From positions 186,001 through 250,000 of the forward strand of contig NC_019964.1 of assembly GCF_000328525.1 (NCBI RefSeq): a DNA stretch of 64,000 bases, written 5' to 3'. The position numbers were made by a program, and so were the translations under genes. Under the pieces are notes generated by a model. The model did no database searches. It was not told where the DNA came from and was given only the letters and a program-made list of their open reading frames with translations. Below, in pieces: positions 18,889 to 29,237 of the stretch. The DNA comes from Halovivax ruber XH-70 (GTDB lineage Archaea > Halobacteriota > Halobacteria > Halobacteriales > Natrialbaceae). Positions within the stretch are counted from its first letter, which is position 1. Each line of letters opens with the position of its first letter.

Positions 18889-20352
18889 ATGTTCGACGAA
18901 CGTGTCTGGTCGAGTGAGGGGGAAACGACGGAATCCGCCGAAACGGCCCTGAAAACGAAAACGATCGGTGACGTCGACCTGTCAGTTATTCAGAGGAGGC
19001 CGGTTGCCAAGTTCCTTCTCGCGTTTCTGGTTGGATTCGTCTTCTTCCTGGTTCCTGTCCCGTGGGACGGGCAGGTAACCGTCCCGTTCGACATCGTGGT
19101 CAGCTGGATCACGGAGTCGTTCCCGTCGGCAGCTGGCGTGTACGCCCTCGCGCTCATCATAGCGGGCGGGATCTTGACGACGCTCGCGGAGCTTGATAAA
19201 CGCGGTCTCGTATCCATGGGCGATGCGGTCGCCGACCGACTGGCACTCTCGTACTGGGAGACGTCGATCCCGTTTTGGTTCTTCCGCGTCGTGGGCGCCG
19301 CGCTCGCGCCGGTCCTGTTCCTCGATGTGGGGCCAGCCTGGCTCGTCGGACCGGCGACGGGTGGGCTCGTCTGGGGGACGCTCATTCTGAGCGTCGCCGT
19401 GATCATCCCGATCGGTGCGGTGTTCATCAATCTCTTCGTCGAACTCGGTGGGCTGGAGTTTGTCGGCACCCTCTCCCGCCCGATCATGCGGCCGCTGTTC
19501 AAGATTCCAGGCCGCGCGGCACTGGATAGCGTCGCATCTTGGGTCGGTTCCTACAGTGTCGGGCTCTACGTCACGCGAAACGTCTTCGACCGCGGTGAGT
19601 ACTCGAAGCGGGACGTGTTCGTCATCTGCACGTGCTTCGCGACGGTGTCGATCGGATTCGTCGGGGTCGTCGCCTCGACGCTCGACCTGCTCGATCTCTT
19701 TCCGGTCATCTTCCTCGCGTACCTCGTCTGTATCGCGATATCGGCGTTCATCCTCGTTCGAATCCCGCCGCTGAGTAACGTCCCCGACGCGTACATCGCT
19801 ACGCCGAACCCCGAGACGCCGTTCCACGGATCGCCGGGGGACTACGTCCGATTTGGCCTGTCCGAAGCGGTCGAGAAGGCTGAGGAAGGCGGTTCTATCG
19901 TCGGCGCGCTGGTTCGCGGGTTCGTCGACGGACTCAAACTGGCCGTATTGATCCTCGGCACGATCCTCTCGATCGGACTCGCCGCGGTCGTGATCGCCGA
20001 AAACACGCCCGTCTTCGACATTATCTCGACCCCTCTCGTGCCGATCATCGACCTCCTCGGAATTCCCGACGCCGACCTCGTCGCCCCGGCGACGATCATC
20101 GGCATCACCGAGATGTTCATTCCCGCGTTGCTGGTGACCGAGGCCGCCGCGAAGGCCCGGTTCTTCATTGCCGTTCTCTCGATCTCGCAGCTCATCTTCT
20201 TCTCGGCCGTCGGGCCGATGATGATGGACATGTTCAGCGACATCCCGATTCGCTTTCGCGACCTCGTGACGCTCTTCGTCATGCGAACGATCATTCTCGT
20301 CCCGCTCGTCGCGGCGATCACCCACCTCGTTGCGGCGCTCGGGTTGCTCTGA
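18889..20352 (+). CDS. YjiH-family membrane protein with nucleoside-recognition (Gate) domains
   Basis: A 487-residue polytopic membrane protein with about ten hydrophobic segments. The N-terminal region (VAKFLLAFLVGFVFFLVPVP) and the two Gate-like blocks (PIMRPLFKIPGRAALDSV, and LVAPATIIGITEMFIPALL) match YjiH/YtvI-type transporters. The family probably transports a small solute, but substrates are not established. A CGTATAAG TATA box at 18856 lies about 27-33 nt before ATG 18889, indicating a leaderless transcript and ruling out the longer frame from 18844. Neighbours give no operon context. Confidence 0.85.
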   Translation: MFDERVWSSEGETTESAETALKTKTIGDVDLSVIQRRPVAKFLLAFLVGFVFFLVPVPWDGQVTVPFDIVVSWITESFPSAAGVYALALIIAGGILTTLAELDKRGLVSMGDAVADRLALSYWETSIPFWFFRVVGAALAPVLFLDVGPAWLVGPATGGLVWGTLILSVAVIIPIGAVFINLFVELGGLEFVGTLSRPIMRPLFKIPGRAALDSVASWVGSYSVGLYVTRNVFDRGEYSKRDVFVICTCFATVSIGFVGVVASTLDLLDLFPVIFLAYLVCIAISAFILVRIPPLSNVPDAYIATPNPETPFHGSPGDYVRFGLSEAVEKAEEGGSIVGALVRGFVDGLKLAVLILGTILSIGLAAVVIAENTPVFDIISTPLVPIIDLLGIPDADLVAPATIIGITEMFIPALLVTEAAAKARFFIAVLSISQLIFFSAVGPMMMDMFSDIPIRFRDLVTLFVMRTIILVPLVAAITHLVAALGLL

Positions 20353-20501
20353 GTCGCTCCCCGATGTCGCGGCCGTATTGGGTCGTTTTCCGGACACTTT
20401 CGATTCTATATCGATAGCCAGCGGCTCATCCCCTTTTGGAACGGCCGCAAACCCAGTTCACCCAGTCACCGCAGCCACAGCGACGAGCGTCGAGCCGTCG
20501 G

Positions 20502-21068
20502 TCAATCGAGCGAATCGTCGCGTCGGTTGGTCCTCCGTGCGATCACTCGCGTTCGGATCGCGTCGAGTCCTGGCTGTCCGTGCCCGTGCCAGAGCACGAG
20601 GGCGATGGCCGCGAGGACGAACTCGAGCAGGAAGTACGGGTCGCCGAGCGACCCCGCGAGGAGGTCGGCGATCGTCGGCGCTCCTTCTTCGTACGGTTCG
20701 ACGGCCGTCACCGGCCACAGGAGCATGCCGACCGACGTCTCTCGCCAGAGCACGGGGACGATGTCCATAATCGGGTGAGAGAGCATTCCGAGAACGAACG
20801 CGAATCCGACCTCCCGACGGCCGACGTGCCGGGCGAGTAGCAGCGCTCCGATGGCCAGGGGGACGAGAAAGAGAAACGAGTGGCCGAGCGATCGTCCCGT
20901 CGGTAACATCCCCAGGTACCACGACAGTGGTTTGTCGAGCAGGTCCGGTACCTGACTCCCGACGAGCACGGCGACCACCGGCGCTGCGGCTGGTGGCTGG
21001 AGCGCCCGCCCCCGACGGGACAGTGTATAGCAGAGGTACGCGACGGCGGCGTGTCCGAGTGGCCACAT
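20502..21068 (-). CDS. Membrane-bound metal-dependent hydrolase-like protein (DUF457/YdjM)
   Basis: A 188-residue membrane protein starting MWPLGHAAVAYLCYTL, with the N-terminal GHA and an internal HSFLFLVP plus LSHPIMDIVP. These conserved histidines define the DUF457/YdjM group of inner-membrane putative metal-dependent hydrolases. Four to five membrane segments are visible. ATG 21068 is chosen because the longer frame adds a non-family N-terminus. The C-terminus (QPGLDAIRTRVIARRTNRRD) is basic and cytoplasmic-looking. The gene's promoter side abuts the distal end of the tRNA-Lys tail array. Biochemical role unknown. Confidence 0.8.
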   Translation of the reverse strand: MWPLGHAAVAYLCYTLSRRGRALQPPAAAPVVAVLVGSQVPDLLDKPLSWYLGMLPTGRSLGHSFLFLVPLAIGALLLARHVGRREVGFAFVLGMLSHPIMDIVPVLWRETSVGMLLWPVTAVEPYEEGAPTIADLLAGSLGDPYFLLEFVLAAIALVLWHGHGQPGLDAIRTRVIARRTNRRDDSLD

Positions 21069-21187
21069 TCTGTCTGGGCCGACGGGCGACGCGTACTTAA
21101 CCGACGTGACTCGGCTCACCAGCCGCCGCGGGTCAGCGACGCCAGATTCGATACACGTCGCTCGCGAGATTGCTCACGACGTGAAAA

Positions 21188-21489
21188 CGGGCCGGGCGCG
21201 ATTGTGAACAACGTCCAGAAATGCTCGCTTCGCTGCGCCTTTCTGGCCTCCTTCAAATCGCTCGTGTCGTTTTCACTGCTCACGTCCGTTCGCAGGAAAA
21301 CGGGCCGGGCGCGATTGTGAACTACGCCGAGACGGTCCTGCTCGCCTCGCTTCACTCACGGTTTCACCGTTCGTATCGCGGTTCTCACTTCGTTCCGAAC
21401 CGCGCTTCGCTCGGCTGTGCGGGCTGCGACTCGTCTCCTTCAAATCGCTTATGGTCGCTTCGCTCCTCGCGTTTCGCTCGGAGCAGAAG

Positions 21490-21512
<23 letters not shown>
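21188..21512 (-). repeat. Tandem array of tRNA-Lys 3'-end copies with hairpin units
   Basis: On the minus strand the tRNA-Lys tail (21512-21490) recurs at 21322-21301 and 21209-21188, steps of 189 and 113 nt. Both downstream copies read GTTCACAATCGCGCCCGG instead of GTTCAAATCGCGCCCGG. The block after copy 2 is TGCGAACGGACGTGAGCAG and after copy 3 is GTGAGCAATCTCGCGAGCGA, nearly identical to the two block variants of the tRNA-Cys array and in the same order. Flanking arms pair: GTTTTCCTGC (plus-strand 21292-21301) with 21269-21279, and CCAGAAA (21215-21221) with TTTCTGG (21240-21246). The unit next to the tRNA is longer, with extra hairpins. No protein is supported here. Confidence 0.85.
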
Positions 21513-21563
<51 letters not shown>

Positions 21564-21590
21564 TCGAATTGGTATTCCGGTGAGTCGCGG

Positions 21591-22289
21591 TTAAACGTTT
21601 CTGTCCGTCCGGAGGGCGTCGGCCACGAGTTGGCCGGGGTCGACACCCTCGAGAGCGGCCCGCCGGCGAAGCTCTCGATAGCTATCGGGGGGTAAGTCGA
21701 GTTCGATCGTCCCGAGCGGGATGTCGCGCTCGGCGAGCGCCGTCTCGAGCGCTGTTCCGTCGGCGACGTCGCTCGTGATCCGTCGAACCTCACGGACTGA
21801 CAGCTCGGCGTCGATCGTCGTCCACGCCAGGAGAAAGCGGTCCGACCCCTGGATGCGGGCGAGGTGTTTGGCGGCGGACGGCGCGATCTCGCCGCGGGCG
21901 ACCTGGGTGCGGACCGCTCGGGGAAGGTCGTGGACGCGGGCCCATTTGCGGACGAACGAGACGGTTACGTCCCCACCGGCGCGGTCGGCAGCAGCGGTGT
22001 ACGAGCCGACGCCACGAACCAGTGCCGCGCAGGCGGCTGCGCCGCGGAGCATCCGAAGGTGGTCGACGCCGTCGGCCGTGGCGAACGCACGGACGACGTC
22101 GGCGGCTTCGTCGACACTCGCCGGGTCGTCGGGATCGAACTGGACGGCATCACTCGCGTGCTCGCCGGTGACCGTTTCGTCGCCCCTGATGACCGGCTCG
22201 CCGACCGGCGACTCGCGATCGGTTGGGAGCTGTGGAGTGCGACCTTCGGGAGCGTGCTCGCTTCCCTCGTCGCCTGGGCCGTCTGGCAT
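21591..22289 (-). CDS. Haloarchaeal protein with ParB-like HTH (DUF7119-like)
   Basis: A 232-residue protein. Residues 1-60 are acidic and low in complexity. The central part (SYTAAADRAGGDVTVSFVRK, then DLPRAVRTQVARGEIAPSAA followed by KHLARIQ) looks like a ParB/KorB helix-turn-helix with its characteristic helix after the recognition helix. The C-terminus (IELDLPPDSYRELRRRAALE) looks like a ribbon-helix-helix or coiled dimerisation tail. It is probably a DNA-binding protein restricted to haloarchaea; the DUF number is from memory. Its stop overlaps the tRNA-Lys promoter region, so its transcription may run into the tRNA and its tail array. Confidence 0.65.
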   Translation of the reverse strand: MPDGPGDEGSEHAPEGRTPQLPTDRESPVGEPVIRGDETVTGEHASDAVQFDPDDPASVDEAADVVRAFATADGVDHLRMLRGAAACAALVRGVGSYTAAADRAGGDVTVSFVRKWARVHDLPRAVRTQVARGEIAPSAAKHLARIQGSDRFLLAWTTIDAELSVREVRRITSDVADGTALETALAERDIPLGTIELDLPPDSYRELRRRAALEGVDPGQLVADALRTDRNV

Positions 22290-22386
22290 GTGTTACTTCG
22301 AACGAATAGCAGTCGGAAAAGGGATCCTATGGTGGCAGAACGTGTCTCGACTGGAGCGAGGCTGATCGTCTCGCACCGGGGTTTGT

Positions 22387-24012
22387 TTAGCCGCGTCGGG
22401 GCGATTCGAGTTCGATGTCGGCGGCGTCGAGCAGCTCTTCGACTTCGGCGCGCTTTTCCTGGTGCTCGGCTAGGAACTCCTTCATCAACTCGGCTGCTTG
22501 TTCCTTGCAGCCACCACAGAGCCGTTCACCGCCGACGCACTCCTCGTAGACGCGCGTCGCGAACTCGTCGTCGTCACCGGCGAGCAGGTAGGCGTAGAGT
22601 TCGTAGACGGGGCACTCGTCAGCCTCGCCGCCGAGTTCGCGCTGGAGTTCGGCCGTCTCCCGTCCGCCAGTCGTCGCGGCTTTCACCTTGTCGTAGCCGT
22701 CTTCGGGGTCGTCGAGCAGCGAGATGTGGCTCGCGGGGATCGAGGAGGACATCTTCCCGCCGGTGAGGCCGGTCATGAAGCGGTGGTAGATCGACGACGG
22801 GGCGAGGAAACCGTAGCCGCCCTGGTCGACCTCGACCTCGCGAGCGAGTTCCTCGGCGGTCTCGAGATTGAGGTCGAAGGCGTCGATGTGTTCCTCGAAG
22901 ACGCGTTTCTCGCCATCCACGGCGTCGATCAGCGCCTCGAATGCCTCGTCGTCGCCGCGTCGGTTGACGATTCGGGTTCGCGGGCGGAGCGGCTCCATGC
23001 CGGCGTTCTCGAGCGAGTCGGCCGCGCGTTCGAGTGCTCCTTCGGTCTCCGAGGCGTCGAGCCGGTCGCCGCCCTCGTTGCGAAGCCACTCGGCTGCCTC
23101 GGTACATCGTGGCTGGTCGGGATCCTCGGCGTACTCCTCGCGGGCGTCGTAGGCCTGGGAGAGAACCACGAGTTCCGCGTCGTCGGCCTCGAAGCTCGCG
23201 TACGCTTCCGTGACGCCGAAGTAGCGCATCCGGGAGGCGAGGTCTCGTGCGAGGCGGACGTGCGGATCCTGGTCGGGGCCGACGGGGATGACGGTCGGTT
23301 TCGGCCCGTCGAGTTGTGGATAGAGGATGTCGGCCATCTGCGTGACGACGCTCTGCATGTGCGAAACGTCGGTCTCGCCGTCGAAGCCGTAGATCGATCC
23401 CAGCTCGGAGAAGTTGGCCTCGATGCCGAGTTCGAAGGCCAGGTCCTGGACCGCGCGGTTGGTCGACTGCCGGTAGAGCTCCCCCTCGTCCGGGTCAAAT
23501 CCGAGTGCGAGCAGCGAGAGGAGGTAGTCGCGGGCGTGTTCGTCGATCTCGTCCCAGGAGAGGTCCCGCGCCGCGTGGGCCTCGAGGTCGGCGATCAGCC
23601 CGAACGCGTCGGCGCCCTGCTCCTGGTGCCAGATGATCTCGTCGAAGACGAGTTTGTGGCCGATGTGCGGGTCGCCGGTCGGCATGAATCCCGAGAGGAC
23701 GGCCGCCTCCTCGCCCTCACGGAGGGCGTCCATCACGGGACGGTACTCGCGTTGGCCGAAGATGACGCCCCGGCGCATCAGGTAGTGCGGGTTCGGCACG
23801 TCCGCGAGGACGTCGTCGAACTCCTCGATGCCGAACTCCTCGAAGAGCTTGCGGTAGTCGGAGACGCTCGCCGCACCCCAGGGATCGAGGACGACATCGT
23901 CGACGTCGTCGGTTTCGACACCGCCATCTGCGGCCAGTTCGACGTGGTCACTCGGCGCCCCACCGTCGGTGAGGCCGTCCCCACCGCGTCTCGACCGTTC
24001 GTCCTCGCTCAT
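22387..24012 (-). CDS. trpS: Tryptophanyl-tRNA synthetase
   Basis: A class I aminoacyl-tRNA synthetase charging tRNA-Trp. The ATP-binding HIGH motif is in PTGDPHIGHKL (HIGH at 116-119) and the second signature is GGKMSSSIPAS near the C-terminal third. The archaeal/eukaryal-type length is 541 residues, including an acidic disordered N-terminal extension of about 45 residues. A C-terminal cysteine group (YEECVGGERLCGGCKEQAAE) is present and typical of archaeal TrpRS. ATG 24012 is preferred; the upstream open frame to 24099 is basic and unlike the family. The gene is divergent from the DCC-family gene, with about 160 nt between the starts. Confidence 0.95.
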   Translation of the reverse strand: MSEDERSRRGGDGLTDGGAPSDHVELAADGGVETDDVDDVVLDPWGAASVSDYRKLFEEFGIEEFDDVLADVPNPHYLMRRGVIFGQREYRPVMDALREGEEAAVLSGFMPTGDPHIGHKLVFDEIIWHQEQGADAFGLIADLEAHAARDLSWDEIDEHARDYLLSLLALGFDPDEGELYRQSTNRAVQDLAFELGIEANFSELGSIYGFDGETDVSHMQSVVTQMADILYPQLDGPKPTVIPVGPDQDPHVRLARDLASRMRYFGVTEAYASFEADDAELVVLSQAYDAREEYAEDPDQPRCTEAAEWLRNEGGDRLDASETEGALERAADSLENAGMEPLRPRTRIVNRRGDDEAFEALIDAVDGEKRVFEEHIDAFDLNLETAEELAREVEVDQGGYGFLAPSSIYHRFMTGLTGGKMSSSIPASHISLLDDPEDGYDKVKAATTGGRETAELQRELGGEADECPVYELYAYLLAGDDDEFATRVYEECVGGERLCGGCKEQAAELMKEFLAEHQEKRAEVEELLDAADIELESPRRG

Positions 24013-24173
24013 TAGCTTTGTCCGCGTCCCGGCGGACGAAAAACCCTTCGTGTCGGGGGCTCCCCGGTGCCGCAATCGTCCCATATCAATCGCTCCCATC
24101 AGTCGCCATCCGGGAAGCGATCGCCTGTCTCCGACCGGAACGCCTTACTGGCGAGCGTCCCTACGTTCGAGTA

Positions 24174-24590
24174 ATGACGACAGAGGTTCCGGACGGCGCA
24201 CCGGTCGTCCTCTTCGACGGCGTCTGCAACCTCTGTAACGGCTTCGTCCAGTTCATCGCGCCGCGGGACGACGAGGGGGAGTTTTACTTCGCCTCGCTGC
24301 AGTCAGACGTCGGTCGCGAACTCCTCTCCAAACACGACCTCCCAACCGACGAACTCGAATCGATCGTGCTGGTCGAGGGCGAGGCGGCCTACGTCAAGTC
24401 CGGTGCCGTGCTCCGGATCGCCAGCCGACTCGGCGGCCTGTATCGTCTGCTCTCGCCGTTTCGGTACGTCCCCCGAGTGCTCCGGGACACCGTCTACGAC
24501 CTCGTCGCGAACAACCGCTATCGCCTCTTCGGGAAGAAAGACCGCTGTGAGATCCCCGAGGGCGACGTCGGTGCCCGATTTCTGGAATAA
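24174..24590 (+). CDS. DCC-family thiol-disulfide oxidoreductase-like protein (DUF393)
   Basis: A 138-residue thioredoxin-fold protein of the DUF393 family. The diagnostic DGVCNLCNGFVQF (DxxCxLC) is at about residues 15-27, and LYRLLSPFRYVPRVLRDTVY and NRYRLFGKKDRCEIP complete the family pattern. The two cysteines CNLC form a probable redox pair. Members are thought to act in thiol-disulfide exchange, but no specific partner is known. ATG 24174 is taken because upstream sequence in the same frame does not match the family and overlaps the divergent trpS promoter region. Confidence 0.9.
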   Translation: MTTEVPDGAPVVLFDGVCNLCNGFVQFIAPRDDEGEFYFASLQSDVGRELLSKHDLPTDELESIVLVEGEAAYVKSGAVLRIASRLGGLYRLLSPFRYVPRVLRDTVYDLVANNRYRLFGKKDRCEIPEGDVGARFLE

Positions 24591-24630
24591 GGTGGCGGTC
24601 TTCACACGCTAGTCGCCACTCAGGCGACGC

Positions 24631-25428
24631 TTACCGGTTCCAGACAGCGGCGTCCGGGTCGACCAGTCGTTCCTCGTGGTCGATGTCGTCGATGCGTGCC
24701 ACTTCCTCGTCGGAAAGGTCGATCTCGCTCGCTCCGAGGTTCGCCTCGACGTGGTCGCCGCTTCCCTTCGGGATGGCGACGACGCCGTCGCGCTGGTGGT
24801 GCCAGGCCAGGGCGATCTGGTGGGCCGTGGCGTCGTGGGCGTCGGCGATCTCGGTGAGCGTCTCGTCCTCGTCGGCGCGACCCTGCATGATCGGGCAGTA
24901 GGCGACGGTGGTGATGTCGTGATCGCGTCCGTACGCGACGAGTTCGTCCTGCTGGAGCCACGGGTGACACTCGACCTGGTGAGCGACGACCGGCGAGTCG
25001 AGAATGTCGCGGGCCTCGTCTAAGTGGGCAACGTCGAAGTTACTGAGTCCGACGTGACGCGCCCACCCGCGGTCGCGAACCTCGTCCATCGCGGGAAGAG
25101 TGTCTTGGGGCTCGTAGGCGTCGAGCGGCCAGTGGACGTACAGGAGGTCGACGGCGTCGACGCCGAGCCGGTCGAGGCTCTCCTGGGTCGACTCGACGAC
25201 GTCCTCGCCCCCGAGGTTCTCCGGTTTGACCTTCGTCGCGAGGAAGACGTCCTCGCGGTCGACGTCCGCCTGTGCGAGCGCGTCGCCGACGGCGTCCTCG
25301 TTGTCGTACATCTGTGCGGTGTCGACGTGGCGGTAGCCCGCTTCTAGCGCGCGAACGACGTTCTCGGTGCACTCGGCGCCTTCGTGGCCCGACGTGCCGA
25401 AGCCCGGCTGTGGAATTCGTGCGGTCAT
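24631..25428 (-). CDS. Aldo/keto reductase
   Basis: A 265-residue NADPH-dependent oxidoreductase of the AKR superfamily, in the 2,5-diketo-gluconate reductase-like group. The catalytic tetrad residues can be placed: Asp and Tyr in YRHVDTAQMYDNE, Lys in FLATKVKP, and His in LLYVHWPLD. The C-terminal cofactor-binding region contains VAIPKGSGDHVEANLGA. ATG 25428 (MTARIPQPGFGTSG) gives the family N-terminus. It is divergent from the VOC-family gene about 90 nt away. Substrate cannot be deduced. Confidence 0.92.
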   Translation of the reverse strand: MTARIPQPGFGTSGHEGAECTENVVRALEAGYRHVDTAQMYDNEDAVGDALAQADVDREDVFLATKVKPENLGGEDVVESTQESLDRLGVDAVDLLYVHWPLDAYEPQDTLPAMDEVRDRGWARHVGLSNFDVAHLDEARDILDSPVVAHQVECHPWLQQDELVAYGRDHDITTVAYCPIMQGRADEDETLTEIADAHDATAHQIALAWHHQRDGVVAIPKGSGDHVEANLGASEIDLSDEEVARIDDIDHEERLVDPDAAVWNR

Positions 25429-25520
25429 ACGCGGGTGGACGCGGTCCCGACACTCCCGTCTCGGGAAAGCGGCAATCGAGGCCGCGACAGGTTTTTGCGA
25501 CAACCGGCAGCATCGTTCGT

Positions 25521-25982
25521 ATGGCTCCCGACGGTTCCGACGCGCCCGATACGGCCACCGGGGACGGAGGACACGGCGATCCCGACCGCGCCGGCCAGTT
25601 GCATCACCTCGAACTCTACGCCTCGGATCTCGAGGCGTCGATCGACTTCTGGGGCTGGCTCCTGGGCGAACTCGGCTACGAGAGACAGAACGACTGGGCC
25701 GGCGGCCGGTCGTGGATCAACGGCCCGACCTACGTCGTGCTCGTCGCGGCCGACGACGCGGTTGCCGCCGACCACCCGTTCGATCGTCGGGCGGCCGGAC
25801 TCAATCACGTCGCCTTCCACGCGGCCTCGAACGAGCACGTCGACGCGATCACCGCCGGCGTTCGCGAGCGCGCCGACGCGACAGTGCTCTACGAGGATCG
25901 CCACCCGTACGCGGGCGGGTACTACGCGCTCTACTGCGAGGATCCGGAAGGGATCAAGGTCGAGGTCGTCGGGCCGGAGTGA
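25521..25982 (+). CDS. VOC-family (glyoxalase/dioxygenase-fold) protein
   Basis: A 153-residue protein with a vicinal-oxygen-chelate fold. QLHHLELYASDLEASIDFWG near residue 26 supplies the first metal-ligand histidine. LNHVAFHAASNEHVDAI gives another, and YYALYCEDPEGIKVEVVGPE is the standard C-terminal strand with the metal-ligand glutamate. The first 25 residues are an acidic tail. Possible roles include glyoxalase-type isomerisation, antibiotic binding or ring cleavage; none is distinguishable by eye. It lies 87 nt before ligA on the same strand and may be co-transcribed with it. Confidence 0.85.
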   Translation: MAPDGSDAPDTATGDGGHGDPDRAGQLHHLELYASDLEASIDFWGWLLGELGYERQNDWAGGRSWINGPTYVVLVAADDAVAADHPFDRRAAGLNHVAFHAASNEHVDAITAGVRERADATVLYEDRHPYAGGYYALYCEDPEGIKVEVVGPE

Positions 25983-26030
25983 ACGGGCCGTTCCGTGCCG
26001 ACGGTGATAGCGCCCGTCGAGCGTCCCTAA

Positions 26031-28301
<2,271 letters not shown>

Positions 28302-28363
28302 GTCGAGCTCGCGGGAGTCGACGGCGCGGCGTCGAAGGTGTGGCGCACGTTCGCCCCTGCTCG

Positions 28364-29005
28364 TCAGCCCGACATGTGTTCTTCGGCGAACCAGTGGATG
28401 ACGTGATCCTCCGCGCGGTGGAGCACGTCGCTGGCCGTCGAGCTGGCGACCCCGAGTCGGTCGGCGACGTCGCCGAGCGTCGCCTCGCGTGGCGTCCGGT
28501 AGTAGCCCGCTTCGACTGCCTCCCGGAGCACCGCCCGCTGGCGATCGGTGAGCAACCGGTCGGCCTGGCTCGTGTCGATCTCGCGGACGTGCTCGATGGT
28601 GAACCCGATGCCGAGGTTCTCCAGTTGGGTTCGGAGCGCCGAGAGCCGGCTCCGCGAGGTCGCCACCTCCCACGTCGCCTGTCCATCCTGGATGTCGAAC
28701 GGCATCTCGAGCGGCACGCCGGCGCGCCAGACGGGCAAGAGGGGCAGTGGATTCGTCGTTTCGACCTGGAGGAGCGCCTCGTCGTCGTGCTTCCAGAGGA
28801 GCTCGAGCCGTTCGACGGTCTCGCGGTCCTGTATGTCGGTGATGATCGGGAGCGGGTCGCTCGCGACGAGTCGGACGAGGCCGATCCCGACGTCGTCACC
28901 CGGAATGCCGGTGACGACCCGGAAGACGACGGCCGGGTGCTGTCTCGAGAGTTCACCGATCCAGGTGTGCGCGGGGAGGTCGATCGTCAGTTTCGCGTGA
29001 GGCAT
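28364..29005 (-). CDS. Bat-type helix-turn-helix regulator (HTH_10)
   Basis: A 213-residue regulator of the haloarchaeal bacterioopsin-activator-like group. The N-terminal two thirds form a ligand- or effector-sensing domain without a recognised motif. The C-terminal HTH_10 is clear: LTDRQRAVLREAVEAGYYRT, then PREATLGDVADRLGVASSTA followed by SDVLHRAE. The last segment HVIHWFAEEHMSG is typical of the shorter members. It is divergent from the MMPL exporter gene about 230 nt away and could control it, an inference from arrangement only. ATG 29005 is the family start (MPHAKLTIDLP). Confidence 0.88.
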   Translation of the reverse strand: MPHAKLTIDLPAHTWIGELSRQHPAVVFRVVTGIPGDDVGIGLVRLVASDPLPIITDIQDRETVERLELLWKHDDEALLQVETTNPLPLLPVWRAGVPLEMPFDIQDGQATWEVATSRSRLSALRTQLENLGIGFTIEHVREIDTSQADRLLTDRQRAVLREAVEAGYYRTPREATLGDVADRLGVASSTASDVLHRAEDHVIHWFAEEHMSG

Positions 29006-29237
29006 CGAGTGTCTGGGCGTACGATTCGCCGAAGAATAACGCCACCTTCGAATATGTTAGCAACACTCTCTGATATTCGCCCGTTCGACTACCCGGACGC
29101 CAGCCCTCTACAATCGTAATGAGCGCATTCGTTTCGCGTCCGGTCGGGACGGTACTGGGGCTGTGGCCCGAGAATGGGTTCGACCGTCCGAACCTATCGC
29201 GGCGGGGCCGTCTCACCGTTCGTCGGGTGGTCTGCAG

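Noticed and set aside
22498-24015. 505-codon open frame antisense to trpS
   Set aside because: It is an exact shadow of the synthetase; no domain is recognisable.
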